Below are positions 45,901 through 58,441 of a stretch of DNA of 64,000 nucleotides, one piece after another. A model generated the notes under the pieces. The model was not told where the DNA came from. It searched no databases and was given only the letters and a program-made list of their open reading frames with translations. The first letter of the stretch is position 1. Each line of letters begins with the position of its first letter. This DNA is from Mercurialis annua. Its lineage: Eukaryota > Streptophyta > Magnoliopsida > Malpighiales > Euphorbiaceae. The position numbers and the translations under genes are program-made. The stretch lies in contig NC_065572.1 of NCBI RefSeq assembly GCF_937616625.2, positions 38,343,653 to 38,407,652 on the forward strand. Direction: 5' to 3'.

Positions 45901-48900
45901 GTAAACGTTTGGATTAGTTTCGTAACGTTTTAAACGTTTGGCTTAAATCGCTAAAAAGGTGAAACGTTCGGATTTGTTTCATTAACTTTGTAAACATTTG
46001 ACTTAAATCGCTAAAAAGGGGAAACGTTTGAATTTGTTGCGTAACGTTTGTAAACGTTTGGATTAAATCACTAAAAATGTGAAACTTTTAGATTTGTTTC
46101 GTAATGTTTGTAAACGTTTGGCTTAAATCGCTAGAAATTTGAAACGTTTGTATTTGTTTCGTAAAGTTTATAAACATTTGGCTTAAATCGCAAAAAAGGG
46201 GAAATGTTTGGATTTGTTTAGCTGCGTTTTAAACGTTTGGATTTGTTTCGCAACGTTTTAAACATTTGGCTTAAATTGCTAAAAAGGTGAAACGTTTGGT
46301 TTTGTATCGTAACTTTTGTAAATATTTGGATTGATTTCGTAACGTTTTAAATGTTTTGCTTAAATTGCTAAAAAGGTGAAACATTTGATTTTGTTTCGTA
46401 ACATTTGTAAACTTTTGGATTGGTTTTGTAACGTTTTAAATGGGTTGCTTATATCGCTAAAAAGGTGAAACGTTTGGATTGGTTACGTAACATTTGTAAA
46501 TATATGGCTTAAATCACTAAAAAACGTTACGAAACAAATCCAAACGTTTCACCTTTTTAGCGATTTAGGCCAAACGTTTAAAACGTTACAAAACCAATCC
46601 AAACGTTTGAAACAATACAAAACCAATCCAAACGTTCACCTTTTTAGCGATTTAAGCCAAAAGTTTAAAATGTTACAAAACAATTGCATATGTTTAAACG
46701 TTACGAAACAAATCCTGACGTTTCACCTTTTTAGAGATTCAAGCCAAACGTTTACAAACGTTATGAAACCAATCCAAACGTTTTACCTTTTTAGCAATTT
46801 AAGCCAAACGTTAAGAAACAAATCCGAACGTTTCACCTTTTTTCGCGATTTAAGCAAAACTAAACCATTCCAAACGTTTACATAGTTACTAAATAAATCC
46901 AAACGTTTCACCTTTTTAGCGATTTAAGCAAAACGTTTAAAAACGTTACGAAACAAAACAAAACGTTTCATCTTTTTAGCGATTTAAGCCGAATGTTTAC
47001 AAACGTTATGAAACAAATCCAAACGTTTCACCTTTTTAGCGATTAAAGATGAATGTTTACAAACGTTAAGAAACAAATCCAAACGTTTCACCTTTTTAGC
47101 GATTTAAGCAAAACTAAACCATTCCAAACGTTTACATAGTTACTAAATAAATCCAAACGTTTCACCTTTTTAGCGATTTAAGCAAAACGTTTAAAAACGT
47201 TACGAAACAAAGCAAAACGTTTCACCATTTTAGTGATTTAATCCGAATGTTTACAAACGTTACGAAACAAATCCAAACGTTTCACATTTTTAGCGGTTTA
47301 AAGCCAAATCTTTACAAATGTTAGGAAACTAAACCAAACGTTTCCCCTTTTTAGCAATTGAAGCCAAACATTTCCAATTGTTACGAAACAAATCAAAACA
47401 AATCCAAACGTATAAATTTTTTGTTTCATTACGTTTGTAAACGTTTCGCTTAAATCGCTGAAAAGGTGAAACGTTTGGACTTATTTCGTAATGTTTGTAA
47501 ATATTTGGCTTAAATTGGTAAAAAGGTGACGCATTTGGTTTTGTTTCGTAACGTTTGTAAACGTTTGGTATAAATCGCTAAAAAGGTGAAATATTTGGAT
47601 TTGTTTCATAACATTTGTAAATGTTTGGCTTTCATAACGTTTGCAATTGTTTGGCTTAAATCGCTAAAAAGGTGAAACGTTTGGATTTGTACGTTTACCA
47701 ACGTTAAGAAACAAATCAAAACTTTTCGCCTTTTTAGCGATTTAAACAAAATGTGTACAAACATTACGAAAAAATCCAAGCGTTTCACCTTTTTAGCTAT
47801 TTAAGCCAAACGTTTACAAACGTTATAAAACAAATCCAAACGTTTCACATTGTTAGCGATTTTAGCAAAACGTTTACAAACGTCGTTTCCAAACGCAACG
47901 AAACGAAACCAAACGTTTCATGTTTTTAGCGATTTAAGAAAAACGTTTATAAACTTTACAAAACAAATCCAAACGTTTTACATTTTTAGCGATTTAAGCC
48001 AAACGTTTACAAAAACAACCCAAAAGTTTAAAACGTTCCGAAACAAATCCAAACGTTTCTCCTTTTTAGCGATTTAAGCCAAACGTTTACAACGTTACAA
48101 AAGCAATCCAAACGTTTACAATAGTTATGAAACAAATCCAAACGTTTCACCATTTTAGCGATTTAAACCAAACATTTAAAACATTACAAAACCAATCCAA
48201 ACGTTTAAAACGTTACGAAACAAATCCAAATATTTCACCTTTTTAGCAATTTTATGCAAACGTTTACAAACGTTATGAAACAAATCAAAACGTTTCACCT
48301 TTTTAGCAGTTCAAATTTTTAGCAATTTAAGCCAAACATTTACAAACGTTACAAAACTAATCCAAACGTTTCACCTTTTTAGCGATTTAAGCCAAACATT
48401 TACAAACGTTACGAAACAATACCAAGCGTTTCACCTTTTTAGCAGTTTCACCTTTTTAGCGATTTCAGTCAAACGTTTACAAATATTTCAAAACAAATCC
48501 AAACGTTTCCCCATTTTAGCAATTTAAGCCAAACGTTTAAAACGTTACGAAACAGAAACAAGCGTTTCACCTTTTTAGTAATTTAAGCCAAACTTTTACA
48601 AATGTTACCAAACAAATCCGAACGTTTCACCTTTTTAGCGATTTAAGCCAAACGTTTAAAACGTTACGAAACCAATCCAAACGCTTAAAACATTACGAAA
48701 CAAATCCAAATGTTCCACCTTTTTAGCGATTTAAGCCAAATGTTTACATACGTTACGAAATAAATCCAAGCGTTTTACCTTTTTAGCAATTTAAGCCAAA
48801 CATTTAAAATGTTACAAAACCAATCCAAACGTTTAAAACGTTACGAAACGAATCCAAACGTTTCACCGTTTTAGCAATTTATGCCAAACGTTTACAAACG

Positions 48901-51900
48901 TTACGAAACAAAAAATGTTACGAAACAAATCCAAATGTTTCCCCTTTTTAGCAATCCAAACGTTTCACTGTTTTAGTGATTTAAGCCAAACGTTTACAAA
49001 AGATACAAAACAAATCCAAATATTTCACCTTTTTAGTGATTTAAGCCAAACGTTACAAAACAAATCTAAGCGTTTTCCCTTTTTAGCTATTTAAGCCAAA
49101 CATTTAAAATGTGATTTAAACGTTTGGATTGGTTTTTTAACATTGGATTAAATGGCTAAAAATGTGAAACGTTTGGATTTGTTTCGAACGTTTTAACCTT
49201 ATGGATTGGTTTCGTAATGTTTTAAACGTTTGGCTTAAATCGCTAAAATGGTGAGACATTTGGATTTGTTTCGTAACGTTTTAAACGTTTGGCTTTAATC
49301 ATTAAAAAGGTGAAACGTTTGGTTTTGTTTCGTAACATTTGTAAACGTTTGGATTTTTTCGTAACGTTTTAAACGTTTGGATTGGTTTCGTAACGTTTTA
49401 ATCCTTCCGCATAAATCGCTAAAAAGGTTAAACGTTTGAATTTGTTCATAACATTTGGCTTAAATTGCTTAATAGGTGAAACATTTGGTTTTGGATTTGT
49501 TTCATAAAATTTGTAAGCGTTTGGCTTACATCGCTAAAAATATGAAACGTTTGGATTTGTTTCGTAACGTTTGTAAATGTTTGGCTTAAATCGCTAAAAA
49601 GGCGAAACGTTTTGTTTTGTTTCGTAACATTTGTAAACGTTTGGCTTACATCGCTAAAAATGTAAAACGTTTGGTTTTGTTTTGTGACGTTTGTAAATGT
49701 TTGGTTTAAATCGTTAAAAAGTTGAAACGTTTGGTTTTGTTTTGTGACGTTTGTAAATGTTTGGTTTAAATCGCTAAAAAGTTGAAACGTTTGGTTTTAT
49801 TTCGTAACGTTTGTAAACGTTTGGATTGGTTTCATAACGTTTTAAACGTTTGGCTTAAATCGCTAAAAAGGTGAAACGTTCGGATTTGCTTCATTACGTT
49901 TGTAAACATTTGGCTTAAATCGCTAAAAAGGGGAAACGTTTCGATTTGTTGTGTAACGTTTGTAAACGTTTGGCTTATATCGCTAAAAATTTGAAACTTT
50001 TGGATTTGTTTCTTAACGTTCGTAAACGTTTGGCTTAAACCGCTAAAAATTTGAAACGTTTGGATTGGTTTCGTAAAGTATATAAACATTTGGCTTAAAT
50101 CGCAAAAAGGGGAAACGTTTGGATTTGTTTAGCTACATTTCAAACGTTTGGATTTGTTTCGCAACGTTTTAAACATTTGGCTTAAATTGCTAAAAAGGTG
50201 AAACATTTGGTTTTGTATTGTAACTTTTGTAAACGTTTGGATTGGTTTCGTAATATTTTAAATATTTTGCTTAAATTGCTAAAAAGGTGAAAAGTTTGAT
50301 TTTGTTTCGTAACATTTGTAAACTTTTGGATTGGCTTTGTAACGTTTTAAATAGGTTGCTTATATCGCTAAAAAGGTGAAGCGTTTGGATTGGTTTCGTA
50401 ACGTTTGTAAATATATGGCTTAAATCACTAAAAAAACGTTACGAAACAAATCTAAACGTTTCACATTTTTAGCGATTTAAGCAAAACCTTTACAAACGTT
50501 TCACCTTTTTAGCGATTTAGGCCACGTTTAAAACGTTACACAACCAATCCAAACGTTTAAAACAATACAAAACCAATCCAAACGTTTAAAATAATACAAA
50601 ACCAATCCAAACGTTTCTCCTTTTAGCTTTTTAATCCAAAATTTTAAAACGTTACAAAACAATTGCATATGTTTAAACGTTAAAAAACAAATCCTAACGT
50701 TTCACCTTTTTAGAGATTTAAGCCAAACGTTTACAAACGTTATGAAACCAATCCAAACATTTCACCTTTTTAGCAATTTAAGCCAAACGTTACGAAGAAA
50801 TCCAAACGTTTCACCTTTTTTGCGATTTAAGCTAAACGTCTACAAACGTTACAAAACAAAACCAAACGTTTCACCTTTTTAGCGATTTAAGCCAAACGTT
50901 TACAAAAGTTACGAAACAAAACCAAATGTTTCACCTTTTTAGCAATTTAAGCCAAACGTTTACAAACGTTACGAATCAAATCCAAACGTTTCACCTTTTT
51001 AGCGATTTAAGCGAAACATCTACAAACATTACGAAACAAAACTAAACGTTTCACCTTTTTAAAGATTCAAGCCAACCGTTTACAAACGTTACGAAACCAA
51101 ACCAAACATTTGATATTTTTAGCGATCTAAGTGAAACGTTTACAAAAGTTATGAAACAAAACAAAACGTTTCACCTTTTTAGGGATTTAAGCAAAACTAA
51201 ACCATTCCAAACGTTTACATAGTTACTACAAAAATCCAAACGTTTCACCTTTTTAGCGATTTAAGCAAAACGTTTAAAAACGTACGAAACAAAACAAAGC
51301 GTTTCACCTTTTTAGCGATTTAAGCCGAACGTTTACAAACGTTACGAAACAAATCCAAACGTTTCACATTTTTAGCGATTTAAATCCAAACCTTTACAAA
51401 TGTTAGGAAACAAAACAAAATGTTTCCCCTTTTTAGCGATTGAAGCCAAACGTTTACAAATATTACGAAACAAATCCAAACAAATTCAAACATCTAAGTT
51501 TTTTATTTCGTAACGTTTGTAAACGTTTCGCTTAAATCGCTGAAAAGGTGAAACGTTTGGATTTGTTTCATAACGTTTGTAAGTGTTTGGCTTAAATTGT
51601 TAAAAAAGGTTACACAATTGGTTTTGTTTCGTAACGTTTGTAAACGTTTGGCATAAATCGCTAAAAAGGTAAAATATTTGGATTTGTTTCATAACATTTA
51701 TAAATGTTTGGCTTTCATAACGTTTGTAATTGTTTGTCTTAAATCGCTAAAAAGGTGAAACGTTTGGATTTGTATGTTTACAAACGTTAAGAAACAAATC
51801 CAAACTTTTCGCCTTTTTAGCGATTTAAACCAAATATATACAAACATTACGAAACAAATCCAAGCGTTTTATCTTTTTAGCTATTTAAGCCAAACATTTA

Positions 51901-53433
51901 CAAACGTTACAAAACAAATCCAAACGTTTCATATTTTTAGCGATTTTAGCAAAACGTTTACAAACGTCGTTTCCAAACGTAACGAAACGAAACGAAACGT
52001 TTCATGTTTTTAGCGATTTAAGCAAAACGTTTATAAACTTTACTAAACAAATCCAAACGTTTCACATTTTTAGCGATTTAATCCAAACGCTTACAAATGT
52101 CGTTTACAAACGTTACGAAACAAAACCAAATGTTTCACCTTTTTAGCTATTTAACCCTAACGTTTACATACATTACAAAACAAATACAAACGTTTCACAT
52201 TTATAGCGATTTAAGCCAAATGTTTACAAACGTTTCGAAACAAAACCTCACGTTTCACCTTTTTAGCGATTTAAGCCAAACGTTGACAAACGTTACAAAA
52301 CAAATCCAAAAGTTTTACGTTTTTAGCGATTTAAGCCAAACGTTTACAAACGTTACGAAACAAAACCAAATGTTTCACCTTTTTAGCGATTTCAGCCAAA
52401 CGTTTACAAATATTACGAAACAAATACAAACGTTATAAAATAAATCCAAACGTTTAAAACGTTAATAAACGAATGCAAACGCTTCACCTTTTTAGTGATT
52501 TAAGACAAATGTTTAAAAAGTTACGAAACAAATTCAAACGTTTACAAACGTTACGAAAAAAGTCCAAACATGTCACCTTTTTAGCGATTTAAGCCAAACA
52601 TTTAAAATGTTTCTAAACAAATCAAAATGTTTACAAACGTTACAAAACAAATCCTAGCGTTGGATTAGTTTCGTAACGTTTTAAATGTTTGGCTTAAATT
52701 GCTAAAAAGGTTAAACGTTTTGATTTGTTTCGTAACGTTTGTAAACGTTTGGCTTAAATCGCTAAACATGAAACGTTAGGATTTGTTTCGTAAAGTTTAA
52801 AATGTTTGGATTGGTTTCATAACGTTTTAAACGTTTTAGCAATTTAAGCCAAACGTTTACAAACGTTACGAAATAAAACCAAACATTTCACCTCTTTAGC
52901 CATTTAAGCCCAATGTTTTCAAACGTTACGAAACAAATCCAAACGTTGACAAACGTTAAAAACGTTACAAAACAAATCCAGACGTTTATAACGTACCAAT
53001 GCAAACGCTTCACCTTTTTAGCAATTTACGATAAATGTTTAAAACATTACGAAACAAATTCAAACGTTTACAAATGTTACGAAACAAATCCAAACACTTT
53101 CACCTTTTTACCGATTTAAGCCAAACATTTAAAAAGTTACTAAGCAAATCAAAACGTTTACAAACGTTACAAAACAAATCCTAACGTTGGATTGGTTTCG
53201 TAACATTTTAAATGTTGGGCTTAAATCGCTAAAAAGGTGAAACGTTTGGATTTGTTTCGTAACGTTTAAACTTTTGGATTGGTTTCATAACGTTTTAAAC
53301 ATTTGGTTTTGTTTCGTAACGTGTCTAAACGTTTGGCTTAAATCTCTAAAAAGGTGAAACGTTTGGATTTGTTTCGAAACGTTTGTAAACGTTTGGCTTA
53401 AATCGCTAATAAGAGGAAACGTTAGGATACAAA
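39974..53433. repeat. 60-bp satellite array, block 4 (13.5 kb), repeatedly inverted
   Basis: Approximate polarity: F to 41405, R to 43592, F to 43970, R to 45265, F to 46518, R to 47410, F to 47695, R to 49115, F to 50430, R to 51490, F to 51775, R to 52655, F to 52830, R to 53185, F to 53433. About 44165-48000 is repeated as about 48005-52080 (same order of inversions and private variants). A smaller repeat of about 535 bp joins about 52460-52690 with about 52990-53215. No gene. Confidence 0.93.
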
Positions 53434-55621
53434 TATTGGTGCAGCGGGACGCGAGTGTCTGGATCGTATATTTCAATACAAAATCGGAATTCCAACAATC
53501 CAGATCAAGAAATTGATCATATCAATAATAAATGAAATGTCGTATCATCTAGTAAATAAAGCACGCATCTAGAAATCGTAAGAAGAATAACTATGTCGAT
53601 TCTCCAACGATTCTTGTAGTCCCGATAGTACGGCGACCTCAAGCTCGTCCAAACGAGTATGCGTCTGATTGAATCCTCGCCTTGAAGTAATCCGCAAGAG
53701 TTCCTCTTGCCGAGAAACCCTAAGCTCTAACTCTCACCTGGATTACGTGTTTGATCGAATGTATGTAAAAACTTTCTCCAAGCATTTCTTTGATTGATGA
53801 CTACTTGAACTCCTTCAAATATGCTCTTTTAAGTGTGGTATGTATAGAATGAGCAAAGGCAACCTCTATTTATTGGCAACAGTTTGTAGGAAAGTCTGAC
53901 CCTCAAATGCTAGGTGTCACACATCAAGCATAGGTGTTGCCACCACGTCGGATGCTAGGTGTCACACACAGATACATACATGACATCATCACGTGACATC
54001 ATCGCATGACATCATCGAGACATCATCACATGACATCATCGTGACATCATCACATTAACTTGGATAAAATACAATTAGGTGCCTACTAATTAATAACTCT
54101 TACAAATTAGTCCCTAATTTATACTTGTTTTTCATCTTAGATTAATATCCGAGATATGCTAGTATCTATATGAAATCGATCTCTCGTAAACTCAATCGAT
54201 TGCACACCCTATTGTGTGTGACTAAATAGGTTCACATCTATATGGCAACGAGAGTCATAAGAAATTCCTTTCTTATATTAAATAAAAAATCCCATTAATT
54301 ATTAATTCTCGTATATTGTTAGTGAGGTCTAGCAACATATAACGACCCCCAAATAGATATGAATGTTTTGATGCATTCTTTATGAAACAATGTTCATAAA
54401 AATTCCCTACATCTAAGATTTTGATCTCGACTAGTGTCACGGTTAAGTCAAACACTGTTTGTCTTGATCATATGACCTTATCTCAGTTCTTATTCTTGAT
54501 AAATATGACTTCCACTAGAAACAACTTTCTAAGTAAGTCATATACACCTGCGCAGGTTTTATCATCCATCAAGAATAATTTGAGATAGCATAGAATCTTT
54601 TTTTCGTTCATCCGTAGTGATAAATTCTCTCTTGGTTAAACCCCTATCTCCATATACAACTAACTAGAGCCACCACATCCCGCGACCGTAGCTCATGAAA
54701 GATCTAGGGATAAAGAGTATCAAACTCTAATCACCTATATACAAGATAGTGTCACCGCAAATCAAAGGACATATGTACATTTATGAACTAGATGACATTA
54801 AATTGACTTTGAAGAAATACCATGTATAAGTCATCTAGCGTCACTTGTTCGACTCATTCAAACCTTTGAGTGTCCGTATGCTTATTCTGAGATAGACTTC
54901 ATTATGCAGAATTGTTATAATTTCTTTCATTGATTACTTTGGGTGTCATATTAAGTGTTTTCATGTTTGTTTCGTGTGTTTTTGTTCGGACAACATATTG
55001 TATGATATGTTTTTATGTGGGTTGTGTTATGTAATATCCCGTGTTTTTCCGTCATGGTTTTTTTGTGTTTCCGACTAAGTTTTAGATTGTTAATGGTGGA
55101 CTTAGCAAGTGTGACACTATGTTTGGGGCTTGAGTTGTATCTTGTATGTGTCCCATGTGTCGTGTGAGTTTTCAATGGCGATTTGATTTGTATCAGGTTT
55201 ATAATCGATGGTGTGTTCATGTGCCTTCTGAATCTGACATGTCTTGATAAAACATCCATATCTCCCAATTGCACCGTTCTAAGTAGTATGAGACTCATTG
55301 CTTCCTATAATTAGTAACTCTTTACTAATCAAGAGAATAAACAGAGGTGACAATCTTTCCGGGATAATGCGATGTCCTTATTTGTAGGACCCCATCGATC
55401 GTGAACGTTTATTTAGATCACTTGTATAATAGAATTTATCACTCATATTGTTAACACCTTAATAATAAATTTTCTATCACAATGTGATAAGGACAATATG
55501 AAATAAATAAATGACTAGTTGATGAGACACTTAATTAAAATTAAATATATATATCATTGCCATTAGGAGTTTTTTATACAAGTATACAGACAAAATGGCC
55601 CTAGGGCACATACTACTAACA
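53434..55621 (-). repeat. Copia 3' LTR (2188 bp)
   Basis: On the minus strand TGTTAGTAGTATGTGCC...GCACCAATA. The TATA region is altered (CCAATAAATAG, 53886-53876). GACATCATCACAT-type short repeats lie at about 53978-54056. Contains the G4-related fragment at 54892-55279. Confidence 0.92.
54892..55279 (+). other. G4-type retrotransposon fragment inside copia LTR
   Basis: It matches the reverse complement of 32661-33085 in order: ATTATGCAGAATTGTTATAA, ATTACTTTGGGTGTCAT, then the LTR start TGTAATATCCCGTG, ending ATATCTCCCAATTGCACC. About 50 bp spanning the polypurine tract are missing, so the 3' region is fused directly to the LTR. The other copia LTR has only a few unrelated bases here (63117-63122). 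Confidence 0.85.
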
Positions 55622-55632
55622 ATCTCCCACTT
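55622..55632 (-). promoter_or_regulatory. Copia polypurine tract
   Basis: AAGTGGGAGAT on the minus strand abuts the 3' LTR start TGTTAG. Confidence 0.88.
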
Positions 55633-55749
55633 GCACTAGTGCCGTTGGTTACTATATCTAAGCCCCATCTTCTCAAGATGTAAATCTAATTGACTCTGGG
55701 TCATAGGCTTTGTTAGTGGGTCAACCGTGTTATCGGTTGATGCTTTCTT

Positions 55750-55989
55750 TTAGATATACACATCTCTCTTTCCAACAATCTCTCGTATGATATGATAGCG
55801 CCTTTCTATGTGTTTGGATTTTTGGTGAGACCAGGGTTCCTTTCCCTGGGCTATAGCACCATTGTTGTCACAAAAAAGAGGAACCGCCGACTCAATGGTA
55901 GGAACCACACCAAGTTCAGATGCCGCAATATACTCAGCTTCTGTAGTGGAATCCGCAGTGGTTTCTTGTTTTGAACTCTTCCAACTCAC
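55750..55989 (-). pseudogene. Copia RNase H, internally deleted
   Basis: The domain degrades the RNA strand of RNA-DNA hybrids. It shows [24 protein letters not shown] followed directly by LGVVPTIES, then [10 protein letters not shown] and [12 protein letters not shown], which are typical copia RNase H blocks. About 15 residues usually found between the EAEYIAASE helix and the next block are missing, apparently an in-frame deletion. The open stretch is in a different frame from the RT tail at 56040-56393, so there is a frameshift around 55990-56040. The apparent start methionine replaces the usual Val of VSWKSSKQ and is not a real start. Confidence 0.88.
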
Positions 55990-56039
55990 TGCTCCTCCAT
56001 TACTGGTGAATACTAATCCGGATATAGACTTACGATCAT

Positions 56040-57177
56040 CTATATCAGATTGAAAATCTTAATTGTAAAGCTGTCTATTTTTAGATCACCTCCTCCATAT
56101 TTTAAGATCATATCTTTAGTTCTTCTCAAGTACTTAAAGATACTCTTAACTATCATCCAGTGTTCTGAACCTGGATTGGATTGATATCGGCTAGTCAAAC
56201 TAACCGAATTGGCAATATCTGGCCTTGTACACAACATAGCGTACATAAGACTATTAATTTTCGAAGCATATGGTATCTTTGCCATTTGATCTCTTTCCTC
56301 AAATGTCTTTGGAGACATATATTTTGAAGGGTGAATTCCATGCCTAGCGGGAATCAGCCCTCTCTTAGAATTTTCCATATTGAACTTATTCAATATCTTT
56401 TCTAAGTAGAGCCTTTGGGAGAGACCTATTATCCTCTACGATCTATCTCTATAGAGTCTTATATCGAGAATGTAAGTTGCTTCTCCAAGGTCTTTCATTG
56501 AGAAAGTTTTGGATAACCAAAGCCTTACAGAGGTTAACATACCGACATCATTTCCTATCAGTAAAATGTCATGTACATGCAAGACTAGGAACGTGATTGC
56601 GCTCACACTAACCTTCTTGTAAACACATGGTTCATCTTTGTTTTTTATAAACTCGTAACTATTTATATCTTCATCAAAACGACGATTCCAACTTCTCGAA
56701 GCTTGCTTCAATCCATATGTTGATCGTTTCAGCTTACATACCTTGGAACCTTCTTCGGATTCAAAACCCTTAGGTGGTTCCATATAGATTTCCTCCTCAA
56801 GATATCCATTAAGGAATGCGGTCTCGACATCCATTTTCCAAACCTCATAATCTAAATGTGAAGCTATGGAAAGAAGAATCCGGATGGACTTAAGCATGGC
56901 TATAGGCGAGCAAGTTTCTTCATAATCGACTCCTTGCCTTTGGCGAAACCCTTTCGCAACAAGCCTAGCTTTAAAAGTCTCCACTTTTCTATCAGCACCA
57001 ATTTTACTCTTGAAGATCCATTTGTTCCCTATTGGTATAATACCATCAGGTGGATCGACTAGCTCCCAAACTTAGTTACTATACATGCAATCCATTTGGG
57101 ATTTCATAGCTTCAAGCCATCTAAAAGAATCTATATCACATATAATTTCTTTATAAATAGAAGGATCAACAATTTGA
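56040..57177 (-). pseudogene. Copia RT, downstream duplicate copy with C-terminal connection
   Basis: The second (3') copy of the duplicated RT block, followed by the unique RT tail. It includes METFKARLVAKGFRQRQGVDYEETCSP, MDVETAFLNGYLEEEIYMEP (catalytic Asp kept), STYGLKQASRSWNRRF and VLHVHDILLIGND. The last replaces the normal Tyr-Val-Asp-Asp, so one catalytic Asp is His. A stop after LYRDRS (near 56436) separates it from MNKFNMENSKRGLIPARHG and ASKINSLMYAMLCTRPDIANSV. The unit 56242-57177 equals 57178-58113 in sequence. Its upstream edge is fused to the end of the other copy at LMY|QIVDPSIYKEI. Confidence 0.9.
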
Positions 57178-58113
57178 TACATAAGACTATTAATTTTCGA
57201 AGCATATGGTATCTTTGCCATTTGATCTCTTTCCTCAAATGTCTTTGGAGACATATATTTTGAAGGGTGAATTCCATGCCTAGCGGGAATCAGCCCTCTC
57301 TTAGAATTTTCCATATTGAACTTATTCAATATCTTTTCTAAGTAGAGCCTTTGGGAGAGACCTATTATCCTCTACGATCTATCTCTATAGAGTCTTATAT
57401 CGAGAATGTAAGTTGCTTCTCCAAGGTCTTTCATTGAGAAAGTTTTGGATAACCAAAGCCTTACAGAGGTTAACATACCGACATCATTTCCTATCAGTAA
57501 AATGTCATGTACATGCAAGACTAGGAACGTGATTGCGCTCACACTAACCTTCTTGTAAACACATGGTTCATCTTTGTTTTTTATAAACTCGTAACTATTT
57601 ATATCTTCATCAAAACGACGATTCCAACTTCTCGAAGCTTGCTTCAATCCATATGTTGATCGTTTCAGCTTACATACCTTGGAACCTTCTTCGGATTCAA
57701 AACCCTTAGGTGGTTCCATATAGATTTCCTCCTCAAGATATCCATTAAGGAATGCGGTCTCGACATCCATTTTCCAAACCTCATAATCTAAATGTGAAGC
57801 TATGGAAAGAAGAATCCGGATGGACTTAAGCATGGCTATAGGCGAGCAAGTTTCTTCATAATCGACTCCTTGCCTTTGGCGAAACCCTTTCGCAACAAGC
57901 CTAGCTTTAAAAGTCTCCACTTTTCTATCAGCACCAATTTTACTCTTGAAGATCCATTTGTTCCCTATTGGTATAATACCATCAGGTGGATCGACTAGCT
58001 CCCAAACTTAGTTACTATACATGCAATCCATTTGGGATTTCATAGCTTCAAGCCATCTAAAAGAATCTATATCACATATAATTTCTTTATAAATAGAAGG
58101 ATCAACAATTTGA
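57178..58113 (-). pseudogene. Copia RT, upstream duplicate copy (936-bp tandem repeat)
   Basis: The 936-bp unit is a head-to-tail duplicate of 56242-57177. The two 182-codon open stretches (57372-57920 and 56436-56984) translate to identical proteins. 936 is 312 codons, so the duplication keeps frame. Both copies carry the HVHD change at the RT active site and the same stops (one after LYRDRS, one at CMYSN before the KWIFKSK region), so these mutations came before the duplication. Upstream of the RT core the unit includes QIVDPSIYKEIICDIDSFRWLEAMKSQMD, the usual linker before copia RT. Confidence 0.92.
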
Positions 58114-58441
58114 TCATTTTCTCCATGAATAAACAACTCTTGAATACCATGAAGAAAACCATATCTCTCCGGTGGATAAGATACTCTACTTGATCTTCGA
58201 GGTGTTTTTGTATATTTTACTAATTCTGTTTCACTATGGATTTGATCAATCACCATTGTATCATTTTGTTGGTCTTTAGGCGACTCCTCATTTAATTCTA
58301 TATTTCTTCCTTTGCCTCCTTCTTAAATAAATTGTTTTCAAGAAAGACTGCATCCCGAGTAACAACAATTGTTTGTTCGGATGGAATATAGAAATAATAT
58401 CCTAAACTGTCTTTAGGATAACCAACGAATCTTCCCATGAT
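58114..58441 (-). pseudogene. Copia integrase-RT linker, frameshifted
   Basis: The linker holds HSETELVKYTKTPRRSSRVSYPPERYGFLH, a typical low-conservation region ending in RRSSRVS-PPERYG before copia RT. It is in frame with the RT copies but not with integrase upstream. The frame is lost in 58320-58440, where GRFVGYPKDSLGYYFYIPSE-type integrase C-terminal sequence is still recognisable. Confidence 0.75.

Noticed and set aside
39974..53433. Possible CRISPR-like array (regular repeats)
   Set aside because: The repeat fills the whole period with no unique spacers, units are inverted in blocks, and the genome is a plant one.
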